Shown: piece by piece, positions 21,134-34,036 of the stretch
Numbering within the stretch: position 1 is the first letter of the stretch
Layout: each line of letters opens with the position of its first letter
NCBI GenBank assembly: GCA_026873275.1
Contig: JANTUC010000001.1
Coordinates: 372,001 to 436,000 of the forward strand
Direction of reading: 5' to 3'
From: Pseudopithomyces maydicus
Lineage: Eukaryota > Ascomycota > Dothideomycetes > Pleosporales > Didymosphaeriaceae
Length of the DNA: 64,000 bases
Made by a program: the position numbers and the translations under genes
Notes under the pieces: generated by a model
Told to the model about the DNA's origin: nothing
The model's input: only the letters and a program-made list of their open reading frames with translations
The model's database searches: none

Positions 21134-23026
21134 AATTGAAGATATTATTAATCATGTGAAAATCTGAAAAAATAAAATATATATTCTACTAATGATTTGC
21201 TCCTAAGCTGAAACAGTAACGCAGATCTCGTTTTAGCTATATCCTGGCCTGAAAGATAAACTCCGCTTAGCTGGCTGCAAAATATGGCGCTTATCAACAC
21301 GTACACTAACAAATCAAATTGCGATAACTAAGCGCACCACCTGATTTAACATAAAAAACCAGAGCATACCGTAAAGCTGTAGAAGTTCTCGAAAGCCTCA
21401 GTTCCTTGTCTTTCTATCCCTATCCAAAGTTTCTCCGATTATCCTTTTTACCTGACATCGATCCTCCATAGTCAAGTTACCGGCCAAGAACCGTCCATTC
21501 CTGCATCTGCCTTTGGCACTGCTGCTACAGCTCTGTCTCATACTATACACCTGATCTATGATTCAGAAATAGTGCATATTCGCCTCACATGCGTAACCTG
21601 ACAGGCGCTTGATGTAACAAAATTGAGCTTGGGCGTATAACAAATATTCTTTATTGTACAGAATCTTTCTTCTACATTGCTGACTGCGTGTGTTCAGTAT
21701 GAGTGTGACGTGACCTTCATGTTAACTCTCAGTGTTCTATATCATTTTACTTTTATTGTGCAATCGGTGGCCGTCCAATAATGTCCAAGATATCCTTGAA
21801 AACAATGGCGACATGAAGAGCAGGCGACATATTTACTAGCGGACCTAGAACGATTATAGAACACAATTAAAAAGACGAGGTACTCGATGATCCACTGTCT
21901 CCATAAGACTAAAATATAGAAAGTTACGGCCTATAAGCTTTACCCAATAAGGGTAGTAAATCCGTGTTTCTTTCTAAGTCGCATTGTCAGGAAATATAGA
22001 GGGAGAGTATGTCATCGCTATACCGATTTTCTCTTCTTCTTCTTCTTTATGGGCTCAATAGCCGTTACAGTTTCCATGGAGTGTGAGAACACAAAATTAG
22101 ACATTATGAAAGCCTTGCCTGTCCTATACTACATAGCGCCCAACTCAAGCATTTAGAAATTAAAGATAGATTCTTACAATCATGTTTGGAATTTCGCAAA
22201 GAGCTTGTTTTAAATCATGGGCTTTTTAGCTTATTGTTTCATTAGTTCATATTTTTGCATAAGCTATGAGGACTACTAATATGCATCTCTTGTTTACATA
22301 TAACCTCCATATACTATTGAAAACGTGGAAATCTATTCATCTCGTGTTGATGGTTTTCCATCTATAGACATGTATTACATCCGAAACATGTGGGTCACTC
22401 TGCACCACTCCGCATCGTCTACGTGCCCTTGGTGTCCACTGTAGACGGCTATAACAATCGCACTGGTTCGCCTTGCAGTCTCGATTTCTACAAGCAAAAG
22501 CCACCTTTTCCAAAGCGTTCTAAAACATACCGCTCTTTTCTTGCCGTGCGGAAATACCGTTGGGATGGCTCAAACAGGAACGGGTTTCCAAATCATGGAG
22601 GGTTGACTTTTTCGGAGTGCGTGGGCTCGTACTGGGTGCTACGAGGCAGTTCAATTGCAGTGCAATGCACGGCAATGATGCTTTGTCGATGGCGGTGTGA
22701 TCATGTGACGAATGCTCATTCTCCAGAGACGATCCACTGGTTTCGTCGCCAACCTTTGGAAGAAATGACCACCGTTCCGTGTAGCGTGCTCTGTTGTTTT
22801 GGGATACCGTTCAGTGAGACTCGCCGCGTGTAAGAAACTTCGGCCGACTTTTTAGATGCATGTATATTTTCTGCCGAAGGATCGTATGAATGTCGTCGTA
22901 GTGTAGGTAGAGGGTAAAGTCGAGGGTCGTATGGGCCGGGCAAAAGCTGGGGAGGGGAGGTCCAGGGGTATAGAGGGAAAGAAGTGGCGTTTTTGTCATC
23001 CTGCCCCCCAAATGATCCGCAATGTC
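21134..23026. other. AT-rich gene-poor region
   Basis: From 21.1 to about 22.4 kb the sequence is distinctly AT-rich, with frequent stops in all frames and simple CTT repeats near 22,034. A 147-codon plus frame at 22390 and an overlapping long minus frame (22716-23390) have no recognisable domains. I see no transposon motif or terminal repeats. Confidence 0.45.
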
Positions 23027-23269
23027 TTAGATCCTTTTCCAGTATATTCTGATGTGAATCGGAATGTTTTTCCGGGGGATAGCAGTAAAATCTCGAGTCG
23101 ACACTTTTTTCCTTTTTGATAGATGTCTGACGATAGCTATCCATAAAGCTATCACAACCGCCAAAGCCAGTATGAAAACCTTTGGAAAATTTGTATACAC
23201 ATCTCGACTTGATGTCACGGTTTTTGCAGCGCGGGTTGGATCCGCAAAAACAGGTAGTTGGGGAGGCAT
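23027..23269 (-). CDS. Possible 80-aa single-TM protein
   Basis: The frame starting MPPQLPVFADPTRAAK has a hydrophilic N-terminal part of about 30 residues, one clear transmembrane helix (VFILALAVVIALWIAIV), and a basic tail (HLSKRKKVSTRDF). The helix followed by a KRKK cluster looks like a small membrane protein with the tail in the cytosol. No family is recognised, a further 3' exon is possible, and coding status rests only on this pattern. Confidence 0.3.
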   Translation of the reverse strand: MPPQLPVFADPTRAAKTVTSSRDVYTNFPKVFILALAVVIALWIAIVRHLSKRKKVSTRDFTAIPRKNIPIHIRIYWKRI

Positions 23270-25855
23270 GTGAGAAAAAGGGATGAGGGAGGAAAAGATG
23301 GTATAAAGGCTTTGAATGACCACTCGTGCATACGGAAACGTGTAGGTGCTGCAAGTATCCGCGCTGTCGACCAGTCAGTGCCACGGGCACCTGCGCGCTT
23401 TCATACGACTCACATGGAAGGACGGGAGAACCGTTTGAATAAGCACTAGTCTACTATGCACCGGTGAGAGTCAGCAAATGTAGTCTTGCCGCGTATTGCC
23501 TGTCGGATTAACACAGGGATAAAAGCGGGAATGCAGCAATAAGGTGCGGAGGAAGCAGAGCGCAGGTCACATATACATCATTCAAGCTCCGCAAGCCCCA
23601 TTAGAAACTACCACTGAGCGCCACAATGTCGGCGATTAATGGGGCGCCATGAGTTTCTGCAGTGGAAACATGATCAAGCCAGCCTCTGCCACGGGACTAT
23701 GATCGCGAGTTTGGGAGTGAAGCGGCGACCGGTGCTCGGGAGGTTGCGCACAATTAGCAACATTCAGCTCCCTCCACTTGCGCCGCGACGATGATTTACA
23801 GGATAAGGCTGCTGCACAAGTCCGAAAGAGGTTTGGTCTATGGTAGTTTCAGCGCGCTGTTGTGCGTCTTGGGGTGGTGTTCAGCTGGAATGTGAACGAT
23901 GGCGTTGCTGTGGCGCACCTTACAGGACCCACTTGGCACAGGGAGCCGAGATCCGAATGCAAGGTGGGAACAACGGCGAGCTGGGTCATAAACTCGCATT
24001 CTCCCTTTGCGCCACAGACGCAGAGGGCCGTAACTTCAAACGCATTCTAGAGCCGCGTGATGTCGGGGCGATACCTTCAGCTATGGTCGAGACGCCATTA
24101 AGGTCAAAGACCCACCCGAGCTATTCCGCAATCAAAATTCTTGATACTGTAACCAGTTCCACATTAGGGTCTGAATCAAGGCAATCTCTACCTGTCAACC
24201 TTTCCCAAGAACCGTCATGGCCACCGCGTCTAAACCTTGCGCCGTACAAATCCAGCCTCATCTCCACCCCATGATGTACATGGCTTCCCCAGGGTGTGCA
24301 AATGGCGCTCGTGGCTTCGAGCTGCTAACTTGGCTAAGATCTTAGATCTAAAGTAACGTTTTCCGCCCCCCGCACGGTGACTACGACGATCTTCAGGCAC
24401 CTAGGTACAAGGAATGGCGAGCCCATCACTTCCCAAGGAGATCTGGGCCTTCTTGCTGCGTAGTCTAATCGAAATTCGACCACGAGGTCGCTTCTCGTAG
24501 GGCTGAAGCGCCAGGCTCTAGTTAGCGCGAGGACGCTTCTCGAATAGAAGTTCGCAGGCTCTCTATTACGCATTCCAGGCGGACATTGCAATCTTGCAAG
24601 AACACACACCGAGCTTTCGACTGAGATCTTGAGGTGGTACTGGGGCCACCCGGCTCCCGCTTGAGCTGTAGTCATCACGGCGATGCCGTGGGGCAAAATG
24701 TCCCAAATCTCACATGAGGGTTCAAACTCTGGATCCTAACTTGCCTGGGCTGACTTTTAGCGATACTTGTCACAGCTTAATGTGGCGATTGCGTGTTCAA
24801 AAAATACTAGGAAAGATCCGACCCCGATCGCGGACTCCGTCCCTCGGTAGCCCATTCAGCTCATACTTAATGTAGCCAACCCCTACGGAGAGGCCGTTAC
24901 TTTGCGATTTATAGGATGCATACCCAGCGTGCTTTTGCATTTTCTGCATCGGGACAGCATTCAAATCAATATTCTTCTTGAAGGCTCATTCGACATCTAG
25001 GCCCTGGCTTGTGGGTATTTCGAGGTGACCTGTGTTGCACTTCGCTACACACCCAGCCACACTCATACGGTATTAACCGGTATACGACTGGACCGTCCCA
25101 GCCTAGACCACTCAGTGCCTTGTTTATATTGGTTTCCATGGGAGCTATCTTGCATAGCCGATTTCTTGCATTTCGCTATTTTCGATCAAGGTTTCCACTT
25201 CCTGCTTGGGTATATCGTCGCATGCTCTACCTGTGCTTGAGCAAGTTAATATCAAGAAGAATGCAGAGCCAGATACCGATTGGCATTGACCGTCCACCAT
25301 AACTTGAATTGATGCATGATGATATGTGGCGCAAGCCCAATCATCATCTCAGCCCTCCAGAGCAGAATCGAACATTACGATGGCATAGCCTGGCTGCTTT
25401 CGCCTGCAAAACAGATCTTCTGGTAAGAATATAGTTGGCTTCAAGCTCATGAGAGGCATACAATACGTAAACGGCACACTGTGAGCTGTAGCATGTCTCC
25501 TTCGAGGCTCTGAGGAGGCTGGCACATGGGCACCTCCAGGACTCCAGGGAGGGCCCGCGGGCTATACAAAGTCACGTGCTTGGTCATCAGCCCTGGCCCG
25601 GGGTGTCAGCCCCGCTTGATATGCTGCAAGACTGTATCTGTTTGTAATTCCGTGTGGCATCCCATCCATCACTGCTATCTTCTATCTGGCCATCTATCAT
25701 CGTGGTCCCGCAACAGAGCGCAAGTGCTGGGAAGGTGGCGCTAGAATAGAGCTTGGACCAGCTGCACCTGGGTGAGTGGAGCTAACTTTTGCCAGTTGAA
25801 CGTCGCCATCACCATCGCCATCGTGCACGACCGTCGCACACCTTGACCCATCACC
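23270..25855. other. Gene-poor region upstream of PHB1
   Basis: Several short frames (144 codons at 23840 plus, 120 codons at 24334 minus, 97 codons at 25009 plus) have no recognisable domain, signal or intron pattern. It may contain decayed repeats, but I cannot identify any. The last 100-200 bp are presumably the PHB1 promoter. Confidence 0.4.
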
Positions 25856-26793
25856 ATGGCCGGAATCCCGCAGTCCATATTCCGCTGGGCCATCCCCGGC
25901 GCCATCGCCATCAGCTTTGCGCAGGCATCTATGTACGATGTGAAGGGTGGCACTCGCGCCGTCATCTTCGACAGGTTATCCGGTGTGAAGGAGAACGTGG
26001 TTAATGAGGGCACGCACTTCCTGGTTCCCTGGCTGCAGAGGGCAATCGTATATGACGTGAGGACTCGGCCAAGGAACATTTCAACCACCACGGGAAGCAA
26101 GGACTTGCAAATGGTCACCCTCACGTTGAGGGTATTGCACCGACCCGAAGTGAAGATGCTGCCGAAGATCTACCAGGTGCGTCCATTATTCTTGTCACTG
26201 CAAGGAGCTTTGCTGCCACTGTCGGCCCAACGGGAGCAGACACGGGTATCGCAGCTGCTAACTGAGCTCAGAACCTCGGCCTTGACTACGACGAACGTGT
26301 GTTGCCCTCCATTGGAAACGAAGTCTTGAAAGCCATCGTGGCCCAGTTCGACGCCGCTGAGCTTATCACCCAGCGTGAAGCCGTCTCGAACCGCATCCGC
26401 AACGACCTTCTGAAGCGCGCCAGCGAGTTCAACATTGCGCTCGAAGACGTATCCATTACACACATGACCTTCGGCAAGGAGTTCACCAAGGCCGTCGAGG
26501 AGAAGCAGATTGCACAGCAAGAGGCAGAACGCGCACGATTCGTGGTGGAGAAGGCAGAGCAAGAGAGGCAAGCGAATGTCATCCGTGCTGAGGGTGAGGC
26601 CGAGGCTGCCGATACCATCAGCAAGGCCGTTGCAAAGAGTGGTGACGGCTTGATTATGATCAGAAGAATCGAAACACAGAAGGACATTGCACAGATGCTG
26701 GCAAGAAACCCTAACGTCTCCTATCTGCCAAACGGCGGTGCCGGCGGTGACGGCAAGGCGGGCGGAAGCTTCCTTTTGGGCTTGAGGGGTTAA
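25856..26793 (+). CDS. PHB1: Prohibitin 1
   Basis: Exons 25856-26176 and 26272-26793 are joined by a 95-bp phase-0 intron, giving 280 residues, the normal length. An N-terminal hydrophobic anchor (WAIPGAIAISFAQASMY) is followed by the SPFH/band-7 domain with GGTRAVIFDRLSGV, EGTHFLVPW, and VRTRPRNISTTTGSKDLQMV. Then comes the C-terminal coiled coil EKQIAQQEAERARFVVEKA. Together with Phb2 it forms the large ring complex in the mitochondrial inner membrane that scaffolds m-AAA protease and cardiolipin organisation. It is very highly conserved and intact here. Confidence 0.97.
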
Positions 26794-27537
26794 GCGGTGA
26801 CAAGAAATCACATTGTACCATGCGCTGTTACAGGTCTACGGCCAGCGAAATTTGGGCACTAACTGTATAATATCATATGTGGGCATGATTATTCATTGTA
26901 ACGTAGGGAAATAGTCTCCTCTTTCGTCCTGATCCAACTTCTTTTCATTTCAAAAATACACAACCATGTGTTTACATAGGCTGCAGACCACTCATTCCTC
27001 AAGATGCTTGGTACCTGCGTGGTCCGATAAGTAAGACTTCACCACGCTTGTACTACATATGCATGTGTCTACCCTTGCATTATTTCTTCGCGTGGCCAGT
27101 TGTACCACAGGACATGATTCATATTTTGTTATAATGTCACGTGCATTGTCCTAGGCCGGGGCCCGGTGGCAAGGTTCAGGTCAGGGCTCTAGGGCTCTAT
27201 TGAATACATGATAAAGACACTCCCACCCCGGTCTATAAAGACCCATGCAGCTCTTCTCACCTACGCTTTTCTACCCCGTTCATTTTGATAGATCTGGACT
27301 TGGGTTAGCTCTTGTTTCAATCGGTGGTCTATTAGCCCCAGCCGACACAAGTCCGCGGAGTGCAACAGGTTCGGCATTCGATGCCGACAAGAGCCCAAGA
27401 TCAAACAAAATTAGTCGCTACACGTTTATTATTCTTGCGTATCTCTACGAATTCATTTATAATTTACATTTCCCTTCGGTTTAACAATCTCGACGAGTAC
27501 ATTCGCCATAACGTTTACGGTCGATTATTGAGGTCCG
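26794..27537. other. Intergenic, PHB1 3' flank and GFA promoter
   Basis: Contains a TATAAA-like element near 27233 and pyrimidine-rich sequence upstream of the GFA-family gene. No other gene is seen. Confidence 0.5.
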
Positions 27538-28202
27538 ATGTCAACTACTCCACAACCTCTGCCCTCGATTATACGTCCTGGCTTGAATTACCCAGAAAAG
27601 AGCTTTGTAAAGATGACTGGTAACAATACTGATAGTACGAAGACAAAGCAATCGCTGAAACTAGCGGGTACTTGCTACTGTAAGAGCCTCACCTACCAAT
27701 TGAATCTGGATGATAAGAAAGACGCGCGGACAACACTATGTCACTGTGGAAATTGCAAAAAGGCATTTGGTGGTGCTTTTGGTTTGACCGCAAAGGTGCC
27801 TATTCAAGCGTTTCGATATACATCGCAGAGTAGGAAGCCTACGGTATGTATCTACTGAATTGTATCGAAGGGGTGCGAGGAATCGAGTTCTGACGTCACA
27901 TTGTAGATTCATGCTGCGGATAATGGATCTGGGGCAACGGTGTACCGCGAATTTTGCAACAGATGCGGCAGCTACATTTGCGAATATGGAGTGAGTTTCA
28001 TTCATCAAAATCTCCGAAGAAAATGGAAGAAGATGGTCTAACAGAATCAAAGGAACAGGCCAAAGACACATTTCGCTATATCGCACTTGGATCCCTAGAC
28101 GGTCCAGAAGCTCTGCCACCAAAAGGCGAGTTCTTCTGTTCGCAAAGGGAAGCCTGGATGCCAGAAATACCAGGTAAGCTGGCTCAATTTCGAATACGGT
28201 AA
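27538..28202 (+). CDS. GFA / CENP-V domain zinc protein
   Basis: Exons 27538-27843, 27907-27990 and 28053-28202, with introns of 63 and 62 bp, all phase 0, give 179 residues. Zinc ligands are at GTCYCKSL, LCHCGNCKKAFGG and FCNRCGSYICEYG, the fold of the glutathione-dependent formaldehyde-activating family, which is of broad and mostly unproven function. The last intron is best spliced at AAAG (28052): an AG ten bases earlier breaks the frame and sits almost on the CTAAC branch site. A second in-frame Met at 27613 is an alternative start and would drop a 25-residue leader. Confidence 0.8.
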
Positions 28203-30126
28203 ATAGATGCGCGTCGTACATCTTTTGGAGGTTTGTATAGCATGATTAGATACCCAGGAGGGGTTTTTAAGTGAGCATATTGCGGCAACCGGACTGCGGC
28301 TTTTCAATAATGCTTAGTAGTAACGTTGAAAAGCTGACGTGCGAATAGGAACTTTTAAGAAACAGCAGATTCAAGAATAGATATGTCAAATTGCGTTGCA
28401 ATGATCCACCTTGTGTCAACTTGCTTATAAAGATTCTAGTGGATTTGTTGCTATATAAATCTCGGCTATTACATCTGAATAAGGAGAAAGCAGGCTCCGG
28501 CATATAAATGGTCAGGTTTCTTGGGGACTGGTATAGTTTTCTATGAGCCTTCGTGATCTGCAGTAATTCAATCTGCTATCAAAATAGAGCAGTGGGTGGG
28601 TATATAAATATTTCAGTGCCCATCAAATCCACAGGCTGTCGGGATATTCCGAAGGAGTAAACTCTGCAATACATATGTCAAGGGGACAACTGGTGAGGGT
28701 GAATAGCTTGGCTCTGAAATGGATATTGTGGCACATCAAATTGGGAATAAAAGAAAACATAAAGAAAAAAAGGAAACAAAGGCTGGAGTGACACATGTCC
28801 ACTCAGCATGCAGGAGTTCAAATCGTGACACTTTCATCAGAAACAGTGTTGATTTGGTGGTAGCCCAAATCCTAACACCCTAGTCACTTCTCCACATTCG
28901 CCACGCCAGGCATCCATGCATTCTGTGTGCACAGCCCCATCGATCGTTGCAGGCATTATGGACCGCCACACGCCTATTCGCACCTCGTCCAACCACGTAT
29001 CACAACACTTCCCGTCTTTTTGTACTCTTTGCCTGCCAATTTAACAGGTTTTCCGGCGGAAAAGGGACGAGCTCAGAGGCCGATAAAATACACAGCCTGT
29101 AGGCAGCAGCGCGCGCGTACCATGTTCCCACTACGGACGCGCCGACGCGAAATCACATGGTTTCACATGCAACCAATTAAGATGCTCACAGTGGTCATTG
29201 GACAATGATACTTACTGTGGTACTAGAGGCGACAAATGTATGACTCATACGATCCCGCCCAAGAGATATAAAATTTTCAAGTAGAGTAATTTACAGGGTG
29301 GCCGAGAAGTGTAAGCCGGAGTTGGCGGATGGCAGCTTTCTCCCAGCCTCGACGCGGAAGCTCCGATTACGTACCACCGGAGTAGGCGGATAGATGTACT
29401 CTATACCCGACTGAGCGGTTTCTTGATTGTATGCCTGAGTTTACCGACCTAAATATCTGCATGTGAAATTCGGGGGTCAATTTCAGATCTGGTGCTTCCA
29501 TTGGATCATGACCATGGTATAGCGAGTACGAGAGATTCAGCTGTCAAGGCAGCCATCTTTTATAGCCAAGTATTGCGCCATCAGGCTGCATGTGCGTGGC
29601 TGTGATTACTCTAGTGCAAATTTAAAAGAACTGGGAAAGTCTTCGCAGCCCAGGATACAGCATACTAGGCGTAATATAGCGAAGCAGCCCACACGTCTCG
29701 AGAAACAGGCAATGGACATTGTAAAATACAATAGTTTTCTGACATTAAGTAGTGAGTGTAGTAAATAGCTATTTCCATCATCTCTCATTTGTGCCGCCCG
29801 GGCTCTGGTTCTAATACCTCTCATATGGACCTTTCTGCTTTCTTAATATCAATAAACACAATAATCAAGTAATTATGTGCAAGCGTAATTAAGACGCTCT
29901 ATGGTATATACAATAAGCGAGCGTCCTTCTGCCAGAGAAAGGGGTTGGATATCGATTTGTTGAAAGGAGAAACACCACCAAATTGATGCAAACCAATTTA
30001 CCTGCTAAGTCCCAATAACGTGGACATGAAAGGAAATTACATAAAAGGAAAAAAGAAACGATCTGTGGGTCATACTGTCGTGAAACTAAGAGCCCACCCG
30101 TTCTAGTACTGGGAAAACATGATGTG
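28203..30126. other. Intergenic, AT-rich, no gene seen
   Basis: 1.9 kb between the GFA gene and the C2H2 gene. Only short frames are present and none is recognisable; purine-rich simple sequence lies at about 28,740-28,790. Confidence 0.5.
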
Positions 30127-32784
30127 TTAGCGGCCTTGCTGGAGCGCCATGACAGCCGCTTCCAGCTGGCGCAGTCTTGTATCTTTCTCCTCGTTCTCTC
30201 GTCGCAAGCGCTTTAGTTCGGAACGGAGATCAGTGTCTTCTGGTTCCTCGCTGATGCTGACCTCGGGCAGACGTTTGCGTTTGAGCGCAAGCTGTGAATC
30301 TTCGTCATCTATCGTACGCCGGTACTGCGAGTCCGCATGAAGCCGAACGTCTGCAGGAGGGCTGCCGCCTTGTCTTTGTTCTCGAGGAATGATGAGGTGG
30401 CCGAGGTCAGCAGACATGCTCGTCCTGCGGTGCACACGACGGACGTGCTCTGCAAGGTTCTCCTTCCGCGTGAATCCAGAGCCTGAACTGCGTTTGCAGT
30501 CGGCAAAGGGGCAGAAGAGCGACTTTTGGTACCGCCATGCATCTTGTGTACCTCTCGCTCATGACGCAACAGACCGCCGCTATACGTGAAGCCTTGCAGC
30601 TTCTCACACCCTTTCACGTTGCACTTATAAGGACGGTCGTGCTTGTCCATGTGCTTGCTGCAAGAAAGTCAGTAAGGATGCGCGACCATGTTGGCACAGT
30701 AAACTCACCTCCACTCGCACTTGCGATCGAAAGTCTGGCCGCTACACTCTGTGTGCTTGCACACCATCTTGCCATCGTGGTTCCTTGGTGGTTCCTCGGC
30801 GCGTTTCCAGGAATGATTTCTCCGGGGTGAGCCAACATCATCGCCGTCCTGGGAGGACGTCTCTTCGGACTGTTGGCGGACAGGCCCCTGGGAGCTGGTG
30901 ACGGAATACCTTCGATGGTCGGACGCAGGCGACAGGAGCGGGGAGTGAGAGCCAGGCATACTGACGGGAGTGGGGATATTAGAATTAGAATTAAGGGAAG
31001 GCGTGCGTTCGTGGCGATGTGGTGGGAAGGCGTGTACGGATGTGGGCTCTGGCGGCTGGACGTTACCCATGTCGTGCTGGAAGTTCATAAACTCAGAGTA
31101 GTCGGTGTTGTTGGGGAGGTAGGAGGCCTGAGGCGGACCGGTGGAGGATGGTGATATACGGTCCACGGACGCGAAGTCTGGGTGTGGCGCAGCGTAGCCC
31201 TCGCTTTCCGCGCTCCCGGTGACTCGCACGCTCGGAATGGTACTCGTCAGATGACGCGCAGTCGCCTGTGGCAAAGAAGTGTGCGGAAAGTGCTGCCAAG
31301 AGCCAGTGAAGCTGTGGTCCAAGTGCTGGGGAAAGACGGTTAGGCTGGTGGCGTGGCCTGGGATATTGGGCTGCAAATTACTAAGGTCAGGGTCGTCTAC
31401 GGGCAAGGTGGCTGGGAAGGGAGGGTAATAAGTACCCAGGCCTAGGCCGCGTTAGCTGCACCCATTCTCGGATCACAGGCTGAAACGAATCGAAGAGTGG
31501 AATGTGAGGCAGGCAGAAGAGGAGTGACTCAATGGTCCCAGGCACTTACCACCTAATCCCTGTCGATCCGCTCTCCCTTCCGCCACACGTGATACGTCTT
31601 GGCGGATCTGGAGAACACCGGATTCCAAATCGGTCGGCAACCATGTTTCCGCGTTTCGCACCCTCAGGTTCACACTGCCGAGGCCCACGCCATTGCCTGG
31701 CTGAGGGTGCTGAGGCACTGCAGGTTGCGACAGCGACCCGATGAGCTCCATGCCAAAGTTCACGTCTGCCTCCCGAATTAGCACCGAAACCGCCGTCTCC
31801 ATGTTTGAAAAGGCGCACTCACACTCTGTTGGCTCGGGTGTACGCCATCCCGCGAGATCGACGTGCTGCAAAACCGCCTCTCGAGGCACGCGGCCGTTGT
31901 TTGTCTGGTTGTTGTTGTAAAACATCCAACAAACGCCCCACAGAACCGCGAGCGACGGCTTAATGTCCAGCGACGTCGATAGCGGCCGCCGCTTGTCCGA
32001 GAACTCGGTGAACCAGCTCAGCAGCCGGTGCTGTTTCTTGTCGTAGTCGCCCAGGAGCAAGAGATCGAGCGCCTTGCGCGACAGTGCCGTCATCAGCTGA
32101 GACTGCAGCCTCATGAGCAGGTGCTCGTAGTTGGCCAGGAACGCTTCATCGAAGCTGATTCCTGCATCTTGACCTTGCGCAATGAGCCAGTCCATGTCGA
32201 ACTGAGCTCGACAGCTCCGGAGCACGTTGATGGCATCGTGGACAACCACCAGCAGCCGAGCAACATCCTCCAACGTGCATGCGTCGAAGCTGACCTCGGT
32301 CTTCTGGCTGACGAAGATGTTGCTGTTACCAGCGACAGCGGACAGCGGGCTTCCGCAGACACTAACCCTAGTGTCTATGGAATCCAGGGTGCTTTTGAAA
32401 GTTTAGCACGGCAATCCAAACACAGATGCGTTTCTAAACTTACTTTTGCACCTCTCTCTCAGACACGTTTCGAACTATCTTGTGCTTCTTCCCCCGGGTC
32501 TCGGGTTTCAGGGGTGCTCTAAGCTTTTGCTTGTTTTGGGGTTTGCAAACGCAATTCGCAGCACGAATGGCCTTGCCCTCATGCGAGCCTGACCGCCGAC
32601 GGTTTCTCTCGAGCTGTCGGAGCTTGCCCACGTCTAAACTAGCACAAATCTGCGTGCCAAGAATAGAAGCATAGTCCACGCTTCGCGGATCGGGTCTCAG
32701 GCGCCTCCGAAGCTGCTTAACGAATTGGAGAACTTTGAGTGTGAGGTTTAGGCCAGACTGGGCGTGCGATGACTGGATCGCCAT
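30127..32784 (-). CDS. C2H2 zinc-finger regulator (frameshifted as read)
   Basis: Exons are 32784-32444, 32391-31550, 31441-30709 and 30657-30127, with introns of 52, 108 and 51 bp. An N-terminal helical region (LKVLQFVKQLRRRLRPDP ... LLVVVHDAINVLRSC) precedes a Ser/Pro-rich middle. Three C2H2 fingers follow (VCKHTEC..KHMDKH, YKCNVKGC..RHEREVH, FCPFADC..EHVRRVH), and a C-terminal coiled coil (ELKRLRRENEEKDTRLRQLEAA). Between fingers two and three the frame breaks at 30519-30521: adding one base joins KS-LFCPF and makes total length a multiple of three (815 residues). An upstream exon at 32957-32871 (GFLKPYIAMIQTE) looks related, but its donor phase does not match. It is likely a nuclear transcription factor; targets are unknown. 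Confidence 0.75.
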
Positions 32785-32957
32785 CGCTTCGTCAGAGATG
32801 AGCAGTCTGAAGACGTAAGAAGAGGCGCAAGGAACGGCTCCATGGCGCGCCGAAGAGCTTGTGTATATACCTCCGTCTGAATCATGGCTATGTAAGGCTT
32901 GAGGAAGCCTGAGGTGTCCTTGTGTATGGGTTCACCGCCAGCTACGGCAGGGTTCAT

Positions 32958-34036
32958 GCAGCCACAGCGTGTTTTGATTCGTCAGGCAACGTCACCGCCA
33001 CACTGTTGTGCTGCGCGGATCCCATGTGTGGCTCGGTTCATCTGCTTTACGACGCACTCCACCCTATCGCCATTCAGTCCAACTGCATCCGGTCTACACA
33101 TGATAAGGAGATGAGGCGCAGCCGTCTGTTGCCCAGTACGGCGCTCACCTAGGCACACACCTATACAGCCTTTCAGCACCCCTGATCACGGTCATCGTGT
33201 CGTTGCCTTGAGATGGCGCCTTCCCATTTCACATTTGATCCTTTTGTCATGCAATCATCCGATCGCGAAGTTTTCTCATGCATTCGACGTTTGTTGAGTG
33301 GCACTAGGCCCTCAGCCTCGTGACGGCCTGAGTTGGTGCCTGGGGTTTGGCGAAACATTCTGCAACACGAATCAAGCAATACTGTCTCGGAGGGGTATTT
33401 CCTCCAGGGTCTAAACCTTATTCATGTTCCGAATCACTCGAAGGACGATAGTCGTTTTTGGGCGCACAAACTGTTAAGTGCGCTGGGATGCGAAAATGCA
33501 TGTCAGAACAATCCAGGATGTTTTCAGCAGAATAGTACCTAATTGATTGAGGAAGGTGAGCCTAGATTCTGAGCCTAGGCTCTAACAGAACAGCGTGTAC
33601 CTATGGCCAAGGTCACTCCGATTTCTGGAGTTTTCCTTTCTTCTCGTTTGGATGTCTTGCTCATCAGAGAAGTGACCAGATAGATGAGCATAGGTGCTAT
33701 CCTTCAATCATCAACACAAGGCAGAAGTGTAGAATGCACAATCGGGGTTCCGGTTTTGTTTTTTCACGGAACACTTGCTTTACCCTGTCTCCATAAAGGA
33801 GTGAGAAGAGCACTCATCCGCTCGGATTTGCACCGGTGGAATATGCCAGTGTTCATAAGTCGCCAATACATAGGGCTTTCCGATGCACGAACAGGCATCA
33901 GAGTGACGTCAGAGAACCTCCATCACTTAGAATGTCATAACTCTCTCTTTGTAGGTCGAGCACTATCATTCTCGGCTGCTCTTCAGTCTAAGTTGCAAAC
34001 GTTTTATATCACACTGTTGTATTACAGCTTTCCAAG
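32958..34036. other. Divergent intergenic region
   Basis: 1.1 kb between the C2H2 gene and the DUF1264 gene. Short frames only, with nothing recognisable. Confidence 0.5.

Noticed and set aside
22390..22833. 147-codon plus-strand frame, and the 224-codon minus frame overlapping it (22716-23390)
   Set aside because: Neither has domains, signals or typical composition. The minus frame overlaps the better 80-aa TM candidate in another frame.
27991..28042. Earlier AACAG acceptor for the last GFA-gene intron, implying another lost base
   Set aside because: The AAAG ten bases later keeps the frame and is at a normal distance from the CTAAC branch site, so no error is needed here.
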